This document shows, one piece after another, positions 9,311 to 17,450 of a stretch of 53,326 bases of DNA. Position 1 is the stretch's first letter; every line of letters starts with the position of its first letter. A model generated the notes under the pieces. It worked only from the letters and a program-made list of their open reading frames with translations, had not been told where the DNA came from and searched no databases. Position numbers and translations under genes: made by a program. The stretch is taken from positions 1 through 53,326 of the forward strand of contig JAIQZQ010000113.1 in NCBI GenBank assembly GCA_021777105.1. Direction: 5' to 3'. Source of the stretch: Candidatus Anammoxibacter sp. (GTDB taxonomy: Bacteria; Planctomycetota; Brocadiia; Brocadiales; Anammoxibacteraceae).

Positions 9311-9844
9311 TTGATATTTTACATTAACAATGTAAAATCAACCTTGTCATTTTACATGTTTAGAGCAAAATCACTCTTGATATTTTCACCACACGGCCTC
9401 CCCCTATCAACCGACGCGTCTGAAAAAACGGCAAAATACCTATTTCCGGACATAGGCCTCATGCAAAGAAGTTGTGGAATCACCACCAGAGAACTCCTTT
9501 CCGGAGCAGACCTTTTAGGAACATACCGAGGAGCATTGGCTGAACAATTCGTTGGGCAGGAGCTTTTATCATCATCCACGGGGCCGGCCAATCCAAAACT
9601 ATATTATTGGAGCCGTGACAAACGAAACAGCGCGGCGGAAGTTGACTATCTTCTGGTCAAGCAAGGCAAAGTAATTCCAGTTGAAGTAAAAAGCGGCCCA
9701 TCAGGCAAGTTAAAAAGCCTGAACATTTTCCAGACAGAACATCCCAATTGCGGCGAAGCCCTCGTCATCTCCAGCGCAAACCTCTCCATCCTCCCGGAAA
9801 AAAAACTAAAATTCCTCCCTCTCTATTCCCGCCTGAACCGCTAA
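9311..9844 (+). pseudogene. Truncated AAA_14/DUF4143 ATPase, C-terminal part only
   Basis: From about base 9397 the frame encodes the C-terminal half of the DUF4143 family: GLMQRSCGI, a GALAEQFVGQELL helix, LYYWSRDKRNSAAEVDYLL and VIPVEVKSGPSGKLKSL, which is the nuclease-like E-VDYLL / VEVK core. The N-terminal P-loop ATPase domain, normally about 200 residues, is missing. The first roughly 28 codons look like unrelated or scrambled sequence, with a small palindrome TTTTACATTAACAATGTAAAA at 9316-9336. Intact relatives are about 380-400 aa, so this is a decayed remnant. Confidence 0.75.
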
Positions 9845-10258
9845 GGACACACTTGCTCCTGCTTTTAAATTTGTGATGATTTGTGTAGCTTTGTGGTTAA
9901 AATTGCTTTTGTTTTTATCCGTGAAAATCCGCGTCATCCGTGTTCCATCGCTTTTGTTTCTCGCCTTTGCTTTTTACTCAAAGTTTATGCTGGGTAATTA
10001 CGAAGTACGCTTTGTAACAGACCAAATTCCCCCTTGCGTTTGCTTAAATTTTAACGTATTATAATTTTTTGCAATATTTTTATTTACAGCACGGTTTGAG
10101 GATGTTTTTTTATAAAGGAGAAAAAAGCCATACCGCTTAAAAAGGCATGACATTGGTTAGCGCAAGATTTAAAGACAGATAAAAATTGGATCAAGATTAC
10201 CGTATGTGGATAATTTTGACCACAACAATTATATATTCTCCGATGGGAATTAATTTGA

Positions 10259-10495
10259 ATGGTTAATTTTAAAATACTCGGTGAAATTTATGATATCGAG
10301 ACTATAGCAATCGGTCGTAGTGTGCATATTCGCCGGTATTTAACTAGAACTTACGGCAAAGGACGTTGGAGAAAAATAAAAGGCTACGCAAATGTGCAAC
10401 TTGAGGGCAACGGTATATTTAATGCTGAAATACATTGGTATGAAGCGCATGGCATAGGACGGAAAGATTTCAAAATCAAAAGGATTATCAGATGA
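10259..10495 (+). CDS. Small hypothetical protein (first gene of a duplicated pair)
   Basis: A 78-aa basic protein with the recognisable stretch YGKGRWRKIKGYA and a C-terminal HWYEAHGIGRKDFKIKR. I have an impression of similar small proteins in many MAGs beside the next gene's family, with no assigned role. It overlaps the next gene through ATGA (10492-10495), so the two are translated together. Small coupled genes in a repeat-rich region are often toxin-antitoxin pairs, but nothing here proves that. A second copy has lost its 5' two thirds (11307-11393). Confidence 0.65.
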   Translation: MVNFKILGEIYDIETIAIGRSVHIRRYLTRTYGKGRWRKIKGYANVQLEGNGIFNAEIHWYEAHGIGRKDFKIKRIIR

Positions 10496-10743
10496 CAAAA
10501 TTTGTAATTTGTTTAAATAACGAAAGCAACCCTGCCAGTTTGATTGTAGGAAAAGTTTACCAGGTATTGCCTGATAAAGAAGCGAAAGCTATAAAAATGT
10601 TTCGAATAATTGACGAGGATCGTTCAGAGCAGGACGGATATCTCTACCCAATGTCAATGTTTGCGCCAATCAATGTTCCGGAAGCCGCCAAAAAAGCATT
10701 GTTAAAAAACTCACTTCAAAATGCTCTTACAAGCACAGTATAA
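10492..10743 (+). CDS. Small hypothetical protein (second gene of the pair, copy 1)
   Basis: An 83-aa protein that starts inside the stop of its neighbour. It contains VGKVYQVLPDKEAKAIKMFRIIDE and GYLYPMSMFAPINVPE, an SH3-like small beta protein by appearance, with no catalytic signature. The copy at 11390-11641 is nearly identical, with only a few substitutions (for example Leu-Ile, Ser-Gly, Phe-Leu, Ala-Thr), so the duplication is recent or under selection. Confidence 0.65.
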   Translation: MTKFVICLNNESNPASLIVGKVYQVLPDKEAKAIKMFRIIDEDRSEQDGYLYPMSMFAPINVPEAAKKALLKNSLQNALTSTV

Positions 10744-11306
10744 AAATTACAGTTTCCGCCACTCTCATTTTTCAAACATCCCCAGTTCTATAACTCTGTT
10801 TTTTATTTTTAATTTCGCTTCTTTCTGCTTTCACTTTTCAATCCGCGCCGTACGCGTTTTATAGATTTGCTTTTATCCGTGAAAATCCGCGACATCCGTG
10901 TTCCATCGCTTTTGTTTCTCACCTTTTCTTTTTACTCGGAATTTATGTTGAGTAATTACAAAGTATGTTTTGCCCTCTGATCTCAGCGCATTTATCTCTG
11001 GTTGCTTTTCGCTTATACCTATTACCGATCACCATTTACCGATTACTTTGCTTATCGCTCTTGCTTTTAAATTTGTGATGATTTGTGTTGATTTGTGGTT
11101 AAAATTGCATTTGCTTTTATCTGTAAAATCTGAGGTTTACTTCAATCCGTGAAAAACCTCCTCATCCGCGCCATCAGTGTTTCATCGCCTTAGTTTTTTG
11201 CTCGGAGTTTATGCTGAGTAATTACGAAGTACGCACTGTAACAGGCCAAATTCCCCCTTGCCTTTCCTTAAATTTTAACGTATTATAATTTTTCAATATC
11301 TTTATT

Positions 11307-11393
11307 AACGGTATATTTAATGCTGAAATACATTGGTATGAAGCGCATGGCATAGGACGGAAAGATTTCAAAATCAAAAGGATTATCAGATGA
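11307..11393 (+). pseudogene. Remnant of the 78-aa gene, copy 2 (5' end deleted)
   Basis: The last 28 codons of the 10259-10495 gene are retained (NGIFNAEIHWYEAHGIGRK to stop). Upstream sequence is joined to what corresponds to position ~10083 of copy 1, so a ~325-bp deletion removed promoter, start and most of the gene. Confidence 0.75.
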
Positions 11394-11641
11394 CAAAATT
11401 TGTAATTTGTATAAATAACGAGAGCAACCCTGCTGGCTTGATTGTAGGAAAAGTTTACCAGGCATTGCCTGATAAAGAAGCGAAAGCTATAAAAATGTTT
11501 CGAATAATTGACGAGGATCGTTCAGAGCAGGACGGATATCTCTACCCAATGTCAATGCTTGCGCCAATCAATGTTCCGGAAGCCACCAAAAAAGCATTGC
11601 TAAAAAACTCACTTCAAAATGCTCTTGCAAGCACAGTATAA
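11390..11641 (+). CDS. Small hypothetical protein, copy 2
   Basis: An 83-aa paralogue of the 10492-10743 product; the frame is intact. It has lost its co-translated upstream partner and that partner's start, so expression is uncertain. If the pair is a toxin-antitoxin module, the surviving gene would be the one that is harmless or protective alone (inference). Confidence 0.6.
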   Translation: MTKFVICINNESNPAGLIVGKVYQALPDKEAKAIKMFRIIDEDRSEQDGYLYPMSMLAPINVPEATKKALLKNSLQNALASTV

Positions 11642-12070
11642 AAATTACAGTTTCCGCCACTCTCATTTTTCAAACATCCCCAGTTCTATAGCGCTGTTTT
11701 TTATTTTTAATGTCGCTCCTTTTTGCTTTCACTTTTCAATCCGCGTCGTCCGCGTTTTATAGATTTGCTTTTATCCGTAAAAATCCGCGACATCCGTGTT
11801 CCATCGCTTTTGTTTCTCGCCTTTGCCCTCTGCTCTCAGCGCATTTATCTCTGGTTGCTTTTCGCTTATACCTATTACCGATCACCGTTTACCGATTACT
11901 TCGCCTCTCGCCTTTGCTTTTTGCTTTTGTTTTATTTTCGTGCCTTTTCGTGTCTTTCGTGGGCACGCTTTTGCTTTTATCTGTGAAATCGGTGAAATCT
12001 GTGGTTTGTTTTTGCTTTTTATGTTGGGTTTCGCTACGCTCTAGCCAACCTACAATCTTAATTAATTCGG

Positions 12071-12244
12071 ATAAAAGGATTTATTGAAAAATTAGGAGAC
12101 GATACAACCAGAGCCGGCAAGGCTATTAAAACAGTGGAAAAAGGAGTAGGCGTTGCCCAGGATATAGCCAAAAATTACAACAAAATCGCCCAATGGCGCT
12201 GCCTGCCTGTTGTGCCGGAACCGTTTTTGGGAAAGAAAAAATAA
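12071..12244 (+). pseudogene. C-terminal fragment of an unidentified protein
   Basis: An open frame with no start of its own encodes GFIEKLGDDTTRAGKAIKTVE, then KNYNKIAQWRC and PEPFLGKKK before TAA. The NYNKIAQW..LP.VPEPFLG ending resembles the C-termini of helical proteins that I have seen fused or adjacent to membrane or effector domains. Upstream sequence is a TTGGGTTTCGCTACGCTC-type repeat, which probably replaced the rest of the gene. Confidence 0.4.
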
Positions 12245-12256
12245 CATTGGAGTGCT

Positions 12257-12316
12257 AGTGTCACAGGCACCATGCCTGTGATCAATTGAAACACAGGCAA
12301 GGATGCCTGTGACACT
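12257..12316. repeat. GTGGCACAGGC-family palindrome, copy 1
   Basis: A 60-bp near-perfect palindrome built from AGTGTCACAGGC, the central ATCAATTGA and GCCTGTGACACT. Related copies lie at 15235-15293 and 30718-30775, and half a copy near 40142-40170. Confidence 0.85.
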
Positions 12317-12606
12317 ATTTATATGTATTTTATTTTAACTATTCTCGCGCTTTTGTTTCATTAATAAATTATTGAAACAATCCTTTGTTGGTTCAATGTC
12401 TCCGACTTGAACCAACCGTAAGGCTCCGCCTCATATTGGATGTTGATAATTAAATTGTCTTTCCTCTATATTAACGTCAGTATTTGTGTGCTATAAAGAA
12501 AAAGAGGCTGAGCCTTTTAGGGCGCCCAGTTACAAGGCAGATACTTGTGACTAGCGCAAGAGCGCTTTTATTTATATGAAATTTAGACCTAAATCGGGAG
12601 TATTCT
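12317..12606. other. Intergenic, repeat fragments
   Basis: No gene seen. It holds pieces of the TTACAAGGC/GAGGCTGAGCC family (12506-12560), a GAAACAATCC/GGTTCAA region and a solo IS-end motif (CCTAAATCGGGAG, about 12586-12598). The GGGAG of that motif sits 8 nt before the 12607 start codon. Confidence 0.45.
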
Positions 12607-12693
12607 ATGAAGTCTGAGGAAGTAAGGTTCATATTGAACAAATTTACGCAATTCATTGATAAAGCCGCCCACAACATGGATGTTGTGCTATGA
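12607..12693 (+). CDS. 28-aa leader-like ORF coupled to the DUF6932-like gene
   Basis: This short frame (MKSEEVRFILNKFTQFIDKA...) has GGGAG 8 nt upstream and ends in an ATGA overlap with the next gene, which lacks its own ribosome site. It may be a translational coupler, or the surviving 5' end of a lost gene. There is no known family. Confidence 0.35.
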   Translation: MKSEEVRFILNKFTQFIDKAAHNMDVVL

Positions 12694-13106
12694 TCCCTAA
12701 ATTTGATATAATAGGAAACTTGCCACCCGGCAAACATGTAGCGACTTTTGTTGATGTTAAAAAGCGTTTCGGCACAAACTCTCGCAGGTTGTGGCTTTTA
12801 GAAGGACTTAACTTACTACTGATTGAACTAAAAAAGGCGGGTAGTGATGAAGTTTGGCTGGATGGAAGCTTTGTCACCCAAAAAGAGTTGCCGGGCGATT
12901 ACGATATGTGCTATCAAATTAGAGGAGTAAATCCAGATTTGATGGATCCTCTGATTTTCTCTCAGAACAGAGATGAAAGAAAGAAAAAATACCGTGGAGA
13001 TATTTTTCCAAATACCATTGAAGGTGACACAGGGAAACCATTTGATGAATTTTTTCAGGAAGATCAAGATGGAAACCAAAAAGGAATCATCTTGATCAAA
13101 CTATAG
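12690..13106 (+). CDS. DUF6932-type nucleotidyltransferase-fold protein, likely toxin-antitoxin component
   Basis: The protein has 138 aa. The middle reads EVWLDGSFVTQKELPGDYDMCY, a GS-x-D.D pattern of the minimal nucleotidyltransferase fold (Gly-Ser at about 59-60, Asp70 and Asp72). The flanking helices are short, as in DUF6932 proteins. Members of this group usually sit directly upstream of a helix-turn-helix gene, as here (7-bp gap), and such pairs behave as, or are predicted to be, type II or nucleotidyltransferase-type toxin-antitoxin systems. Which partner is toxic cannot be read from the sequence. Confidence 0.6.
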   Translation: MIPKFDIIGNLPPGKHVATFVDVKKRFGTNSRRLWLLEGLNLLLIELKKAGSDEVWLDGSFVTQKELPGDYDMCYQIRGVNPDLMDPLIFSQNRDERKKKYRGDIFPNTIEGDTGKPFDEFFQEDQDGNQKGIILIKL

Positions 13107-13113
13107 GACAAAA

Positions 13114-13593
13114 ATGATTAAAAATAAAGTTCAACTTCAAGTAACAAGAAAAAGGATTAAGTCTTTTGAAGAAGCTCTTTTGAAAAAAGGAGCTCGACCT
13201 GACGACGTTCACCCCACACTCTGGGAGGCGCAGTTTAATGAGATGGAAGCGCAGTTAGAGATCATGAAACTGGAGATGGAAGAATACAACGCTTTAATTA
13301 CCGGTAAGGTTACTGCTTTTGAAGAGTCCTTTAATGACCTGCCAAATGTTTTAATAAAAGCAAGAATTGCAAAAAGGTTGACTCAAAAAGAACTGGCAAT
13401 ACAAATAGGAAAAGCTGAACAACAAATTCAACGTTGGGAAAAAGAGGAATATAAAAATGCCACTTTTAACAATATCAGGAAGATTATTGACGTTTTAGGA
13501 GTTACCGTTATTGAACATGTTTACTTGAAAGGGAATAACCAAAACAATTCGACAGTTGTTCAATCAGCAGAAATTATTAGTGATAAATCTTGA
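13114..13593 (+). CDS. XRE-family helix-turn-helix regulator, partner of the upstream gene
   Basis: A 159-aa protein. The N-terminal half is a coiled coil (about 5-70, KRIKSFEEALLKK... to LEIMKLEMEEYNAL). The HTH_3 domain is at about 84-140 with LIKARIAKRLTQKELA and QQIQRWEKEEYKNA. It is probably the DNA-binding antitoxin that represses the pair. It lies 7 bp after the nucleotidyltransferase-like gene and has no separate promoter that I can see. Confidence 0.8.
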   Translation: MIKNKVQLQVTRKRIKSFEEALLKKGARPDDVHPTLWEAQFNEMEAQLEIMKLEMEEYNALITGKVTAFEESFNDLPNVLIKARIAKRLTQKELAIQIGKAEQQIQRWEKEEYKNATFNNIRKIIDVLGVTVIEHVYLKGNNQNNSTVVQSAEIISDKS

Positions 13594-13639
13594 TGCTTTA
13601 AAAACCTGAAGTGATCATCACACAATCATTTAACAAAAA

Positions 13640-15187
13640 CTACCCCTTTTGCATAACCGACGGAAACAAACTTTTATCGGTATGCGGCAGGAATTTTGCC
13701 CCGCTGAAGTTTGTCATGAATTTTTCGTTGACGTTTAGCTCAATATAGGTGATGCGGTTTCTTATATCATCGACGTCATCCACAAGATTATCGGATTTCA
13801 ATATCAGCGCCGCGCCCATAAGGGAGCTGTTGCCGATGGGTTTGTAGTTTTCAAGTGGAAGGTCGGGTATCATTCCTATTGAAACGGCGGATTCAGGATT
13901 AATGTAATTGCCGAATGCGCCCGCAATGTAAAACGTTTGCAGATCATTTGGAGTCATTCCAACTGTTTCTGTTATTGTTCCTAATATAGCATACATGGCG
14001 GCTTTTGATCGTATCAAACTATCAATATCCGGTTGGCTTATAGCCAGGTCTTTGTTTGTGACCGATTCGCCGGCGAGAATCAATATAAAATGGTCAATGC
14101 CGTCTATACTTTTTATGCGGTTGCCGCAATTTGATTTGACAAATTTGCCACGGATATCAACCATGCCTGATATGAAAAGCGAAGCCAGTAGATCAATTAA
14201 TCCAGAGCCGCAAATGCCAGCCGGCATTTTATTTTCAATTGTGTGAACATTCACCTTGCGCGACACATGATCAATATTAACCTTGTCAACAACTCCCGGG
14301 CCGGCAGTCATACCTATTCGGGTCGCTCCGCTTTCAAGCGCCGGGCCGGCGGCTCCGGCGCACCCCATAAGCCATTCACAGTTTCCAAGAACAACTTCGG
14401 CATTGGTTCCTATGTCAACCAGCATTGATATTTCATCACCCATGTAAATGCCTGAAAACAGTATGCCCGCAATTAAATCGCCGCCAAAATAGCTGCCTGT
14501 GTTTGGAAAAATAAAGACTCCCGCATCGCGGCTTGCTTTTAAGCCAAGTTCTGCGGCGTTGAAAAAGCCCGGCCGGTTTACGGCTGGAATATAAGGATCT
14601 TTTATCATCCATTCAGGGCTGAGTTTGAGCAAAAAATGCGTCATTGCCGTGTTGCCGGCAATGGAAATGACATGGATATGATCGGCTTTTATGCCGGCTT
14701 CCAGGCAACATAGCCCTGCCGCCTCATTTATGCCGTTGACAAGCAGCTCGTTTAACTCAGCCAGGCCGCTATCTGTCCCGGCATAACGAATTCGAGTCAA
14801 CACATCAGGGCCAATCTTTTTTTGCGGGTTTTCAAATGATGCTTGAAAAACGTCATGGCCTGATTCCAGATCGCATACCAGCAAATCAATTGTGGTTGTG
14901 CCCAGGTCAATAGCCAACCCAAAGGCTTTTTCCCTACTGTTCGGCGCAAAAATGGAGACGAGAATCCACTTTCCTTTATCTTTAAAAAGAACGCACTTTG
15001 CCTGGTAATTCCACTTGCGCAGGCATGCGGGGATTCTTTGCAAAAGATTGAGGCCTATTTCAATGCTGTCTGTGTTAAGCATCTCTTTTAAGGCATTGGC
15101 AAGCCTTTCGCAATCCGCAATATTATTTTCTATAGACGGTGGAGTTAATGTTACTGTTTTCACCCATCTATTTTCAGGATTATTCAT
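13640..15187 (-). CDS. DUF4445 / RACo-type ASKHA ATPase (corrinoid activator), lacking the ferredoxin domain
   Basis: A 515-aa protein. From about residue 85 it follows the RACo/RamA family: AFGLAIDLGTTTIDLLV (phosphate-1 loop of the ASKHA fold), GPDVLTRIRYA, SIAGNTAMTH, FGGDLIAGI, VDIGTNAEVVL, GCAGAAGPALESG and AGAFGNYINPE. RACo proteins use ATP to reduce the corrinoid cobalt of methyl-transfer proteins from Co(II) to Co(I). Typical RACo proteins are about 600-640 aa with an N-terminal [2Fe-2S] domain; here the first 80 residues have no CxxxxCxxC ferredoxin motif. It may need a separate electron donor. No methyltransferase or corrinoid protein gene is next to it, and its 3' end faces the upstream HTH gene. 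Confidence 0.8.
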   Translation of the reverse strand: MNNPENRWVKTVTLTPPSIENNIADCERLANALKEMLNTDSIEIGLNLLQRIPACLRKWNYQAKCVLFKDKGKWILVSIFAPNSREKAFGLAIDLGTTTIDLLVCDLESGHDVFQASFENPQKKIGPDVLTRIRYAGTDSGLAELNELLVNGINEAAGLCCLEAGIKADHIHVISIAGNTAMTHFLLKLSPEWMIKDPYIPAVNRPGFFNAAELGLKASRDAGVFIFPNTGSYFGGDLIAGILFSGIYMGDEISMLVDIGTNAEVVLGNCEWLMGCAGAAGPALESGATRIGMTAGPGVVDKVNIDHVSRKVNVHTIENKMPAGICGSGLIDLLASLFISGMVDIRGKFVKSNCGNRIKSIDGIDHFILILAGESVTNKDLAISQPDIDSLIRSKAAMYAILGTITETVGMTPNDLQTFYIAGAFGNYINPESAVSIGMIPDLPLENYKPIGNSSLMGAALILKSDNLVDDVDDIRNRITYIELNVNEKFMTNFSGAKFLPHTDKSLFPSVMQKG

Positions 15188-15234
15188 ATGGATTTATTAC
15201 CTAAATTGAGTGATTTTAATAATTCATATAAATA

Positions 15235-15293
15235 GTGGCACAGGCATCCTTGCCTGTATTTCAATTGATCTCAGGCAAGGATGCCTGTGCCAC
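15235..15293. repeat. GTGGCACAGGC-family palindrome, copy 2
   Basis: A 59-bp palindrome (GTGGCACAGGCATCCTTGCC ... ATGCCTGTGCCAC). It is immediately preceded by a solo IS-end motif (CCTAAATTGAGTGATTTT at about 15200-15217). Confidence 0.85.
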
Positions 15294-15318
15294 GGCTGTT
15301 TGTGCCTGTAATTTTTTG

Positions 15319-15350
15319 CACACCCCTCTTTCCCCTCTTTTTAGAGGGGA
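15319..15350. repeat. CCCCTC-family palindrome
   Basis: CACACCCCTCTTTCCCCTC followed by TTTTTAGAGGGGA; an inverted relative of 6284-6317. Confidence 0.7.
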
Positions 15351-15581
15351 AGCGGATTATGATTTACCTCTCTTCAAAACACAAAAAAGATTCGTTTGGT
15401 TTAATTTGGAAGATTTTAAGCTAGATTTTAAATGATTCGGGAATAAATGTCTCCGGTTATTTTGATGTTTTGCAAATTTCTGGAACATTTTACGCCCCTC
15501 ACGCCAATGTTTGCTAAACATCAGCGCCTTTTTTTAAATTGCAGAGCGCATATTTACTTTTAATATGTGAACAATTAAAGC

Positions 15582-15610
15582 TTGACAACCTATCGACCGA
15601 TAGATATAAT
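15582..15610 (+). promoter_or_regulatory. Sigma-70 promoter of the TetR gene with embedded operator
   Basis: The consensus -35 TTGACA (15582-15587) and consensus -10 TATAAT (15605-15610) are 17 bp apart. The spacer contains the inverted repeat CTATCG-AC-CGATAG (15590-15603). A dimer bound there would block RNA polymerase, so the TetR protein probably represses itself. Confidence 0.85.
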
Positions 15611-15650
15611 CGTAAAAATTATTCAACTGATGATAAAAAGATAATAAAAA

Positions 15651-16205
15651 ATGGAAAATATTAAAAGCAAACTAAAAAGACTTGCCTGTGAGTATATTCA
15701 AAAGAAAGGTGTAAACGGTTTCAGCTTTCGCGACCTTGCTAACGACTGCGGTATAAAGTCGTCATCAGTCCATTACCATTATCGGGGCAAAGCTGATATT
15801 ATCAATGATACCCTGTATGATTATATGACAAACTTTTTTGAGCAGGTTGACGCAATCTCAAAAGATAAGCAGTTAAAGTCGCAATTTCAGGATTTAATAA
15901 AAATCTATGAGAATGTGCTGTTGGCAGACAATAATTGCCTTTGTGGAATACTTGCGGCGGAAAAAGACCTTTTGGACAAATCAACACAGATAAGGCTTTC
16001 AAATTTTTATGAGAAATTAAAAATTTGGTTCTTTAACAGGATAGAAAGTAAAAGAGGCGAGGCGCTTTCAGGCTTTGAAGACACAAAATCACTGTCTGAT
16101 TTTATTGTTTCAAGCTTATCCGGAGGGCTCCTGATTGACAGACTTCAGGGAAGAGGCAAAAACAGTATTGAATCAATTAAGAATGTTTTAAATGTAATAT
16201 TCTAA
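15651..16205 (+). CDS. TetR/AcrR-family transcriptional regulator
   Basis: A 184-aa protein. The N-terminal TetR HTH is clear at residues 8-50 (YIQKKGVNGFSFRDLANDC and SSSVHYHYRGKADIIND). The C-terminal helical ligand domain includes NNCLCGILAAEKDLLD, similar to regulators controlling SDR or reductase genes. An autoregulatory operator overlaps its promoter, and a second, similar operator lies between it and the SDR gene. The ligand is unknown; Cys residues in the domain (NNCLCG) could sense electrophiles, which is speculation. Confidence 0.88.
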   Translation: MENIKSKLKRLACEYIQKKGVNGFSFRDLANDCGIKSSSVHYHYRGKADIINDTLYDYMTNFFEQVDAISKDKQLKSQFQDLIKIYENVLLADNNCLCGILAAEKDLLDKSTQIRLSNFYEKLKIWFFNRIESKRGEALSGFEDTKSLSDFIVSSLSGGLLIDRLQGRGKNSIESIKNVLNVIF

Positions 16206-16224
16206 AAAATTTTAGCCTTACCAT

Positions 16225-16271
16225 CTACCTACTGATAGATTTATTGAAGGAGGTGAAAGGCAAAATATACA
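16225..16271 (+). promoter_or_regulatory. Second TetR operator-like site and possible promoter before the SDR gene
   Basis: CTACCTACTGATAG (16225-16238) matches the upstream operator at 11 of 14 positions. Just after it TTGAAG (16244-16249) and TATACA (16266-16271) are spaced 16 bp and could form a promoter. An AGGAGGTGA-like string lies inside the spacer and has no start codon after it, so I do not read it as a ribosome site. Confidence 0.55.
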
Positions 16272-16315
16272 AACTAATTTAGTATTTATAAATAACAATT
16301 AAGGAGAGAAATAAC

Positions 16316-17071
16316 ATGAAAAAAAATATTGCTTTAATTATCGGGGGCACCAGCGGAATTGGTTTTCAAATCGCCAATTTACTATCTGACAAAGGAACAC
16401 AGGTTTGGATAACCGGAAAAAATGAAGAGAAGGTTAACCGCGCGGCAATAGAATTAGGAAAAGACAGGGTTATTGCTTCAACATCAGACCTATACGATTG
16501 GGATATTGTTGAAAAACTAATTGCAGAGATAAACAGTGAAGAGAAGCACATCTCCTGTTTGGTTAATAGCGCGGGATACTTTTGCCCAACCTCTTTTATT
16601 GAACATACACCCGGGCAATACGATAAGTATCACGACATAAACCGCGCGCTTTTCTTTATTACTCAGGCGGTAGTTAACAATATGCGAAAAAATGGAGGTG
16701 GCTCAATCGTAAATATCGGCTCTATGTGGGCAAGGCAGGCCATTAAGGCGACCCCATCTTCAGCATACTCCATGGCAAAGTCAGGGCTGCATGCTCTTAC
16801 AAAAAACCTTGCGATAGAATTGGCTGAAGATAACATCAGGGTTAATTGTGTCTCGCCCGCTGTTGTCAGAACGCCTATTTATGAGGCATTTATTGAGAAA
16901 GATAAAGTAGAGGAGACCTTAAACTCTTTTAATGATTTTCATCCAATTGGAAGAGTCGGTGAATCTATTGATGTGGCGTATGTAATTGATTTTCTTTTGT
17001 CGGAAAAGGCGGCTTGGGTAACCGGCGCTGTCTGGGATGTTGACGGCGGAGTAATGGCCGGCAGAAATTAA
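16316..17071 (+). CDS. Short-chain dehydrogenase/reductase (SDR)
   Basis: A 251-aa classical SDR. The NAD(P) motif GGTSGIG is at 10-16, NSAG at 84-87, and the catalytic Ser136, Tyr151 and Lys155 (YSMAK) are all present. The C-terminus ends with VTGAVWDVDGG as in FabG-like enzymes. The substrate is unknown. Start set by AAGGAG 8 nt upstream. It is 110 bp after the TetR gene and shares its operator type, so it is the likely target of that regulator. Confidence 0.9.
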   Translation: MKKNIALIIGGTSGIGFQIANLLSDKGTQVWITGKNEEKVNRAAIELGKDRVIASTSDLYDWDIVEKLIAEINSEEKHISCLVNSAGYFCPTSFIEHTPGQYDKYHDINRALFFITQAVVNNMRKNGGGSIVNIGSMWARQAIKATPSSAYSMAKSGLHALTKNLAIELAEDNIRVNCVSPAVVRTPIYEAFIEKDKVEETLNSFNDFHPIGRVGESIDVAYVIDFLLSEKAAWVTGAVWDVDGGVMAGRN

Positions 17072-17091
17072 CAATATTCCGCGTGGTAAAC

Positions 17092-17122
17092 CCCATGCAT
17101 CATAAAAGTTATGATGCATGGG
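17092..17122. terminator. 14-bp perfect hairpin after the SDR gene
   Basis: CCCATGCATCATAA (17092-17105) pairs exactly with 17109-17122 over a 3-nt loop. There is no T-run; it may end transcription weakly or protect the mRNA 3' end. Confidence 0.55.
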
Positions 17123-17450
17123 ACGCCCTAATCTGAACAATGAATCTCCTTACGCAACCTGAGATTTCATCGCATGAATGTCCGCGATTTCAGCACATGA
17201 TTCTCCTTGCCTGCCCACGGCGCGAGGGCGCGCCTACACAACACTATGGTCCGCGCTTATTATCAGCTTTATTCCATATTATTTATCACTACAAAAACTT
17301 GATTTTGCCGGATTTTTACCGCATAATGTACAAAATCGTTTTTTGATTTGACTGTCATATAGCAAAAAAACTATTTAATCTTATTAGACCTAAATTGGGC
17401 AATTTAGATAGAAGATAGAGTTTAGATGCTTTTACTATTTTTTGATTGAT
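17123..17450. other. Intergenic spacer with a solo IS-end motif
   Basis: No gene seen. CCTAAATTGGGCAATTTAGA (17389-17408) is a solo copy of the IS1380-end motif and is itself nearly palindromic (CTAAATTG...CAATTTAG). GGCGCGAGGGCGCGCC near 17220 is G+C-rich compared with its surroundings. Confidence 0.5.

Larger units (their letters stand above)
9873..12060. repeat. Degenerate low-complexity 'phrase' repeats and imperfect ~0.9-kb tandem duplication
   Basis: Outside the small genes listed, this region consists of variations on short phrases such as ATCCGTGAAAATCCGCG, CATCCGTGTTCCATCGC, TTTGTGATGATTTGTG and ACCTATTACCGATCACC. A larger duplication is visible: 9969-10083 matches 11195-11301, 10409-10927 matches 11307-11825 (constant offset of 898 bases) and 10970-11065 matches about 11822-11910. 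The second copy lacks the 10084-10408 segment. A common TGTTGGGTTTCGCTACGCTC-type repeat ends the region near 12023. ORFs that read through these phrases are not genes. Confidence 0.75.

Noticed and set aside
10970..11152. 60-codon ORF in the duplicated region
   Set aside because: It reads through the same ACCTATTACCGATCACC and ATTTGTG phrases and is not conserved in the second copy.
11710..12087. Three overlapping ORFs of 82-125 codons rich in Phe, Leu and Ser
   Set aside because: They translate degenerate phrase repeats in all three frames; there is no ribosome site or family, and they are a product of the low-complexity DNA.
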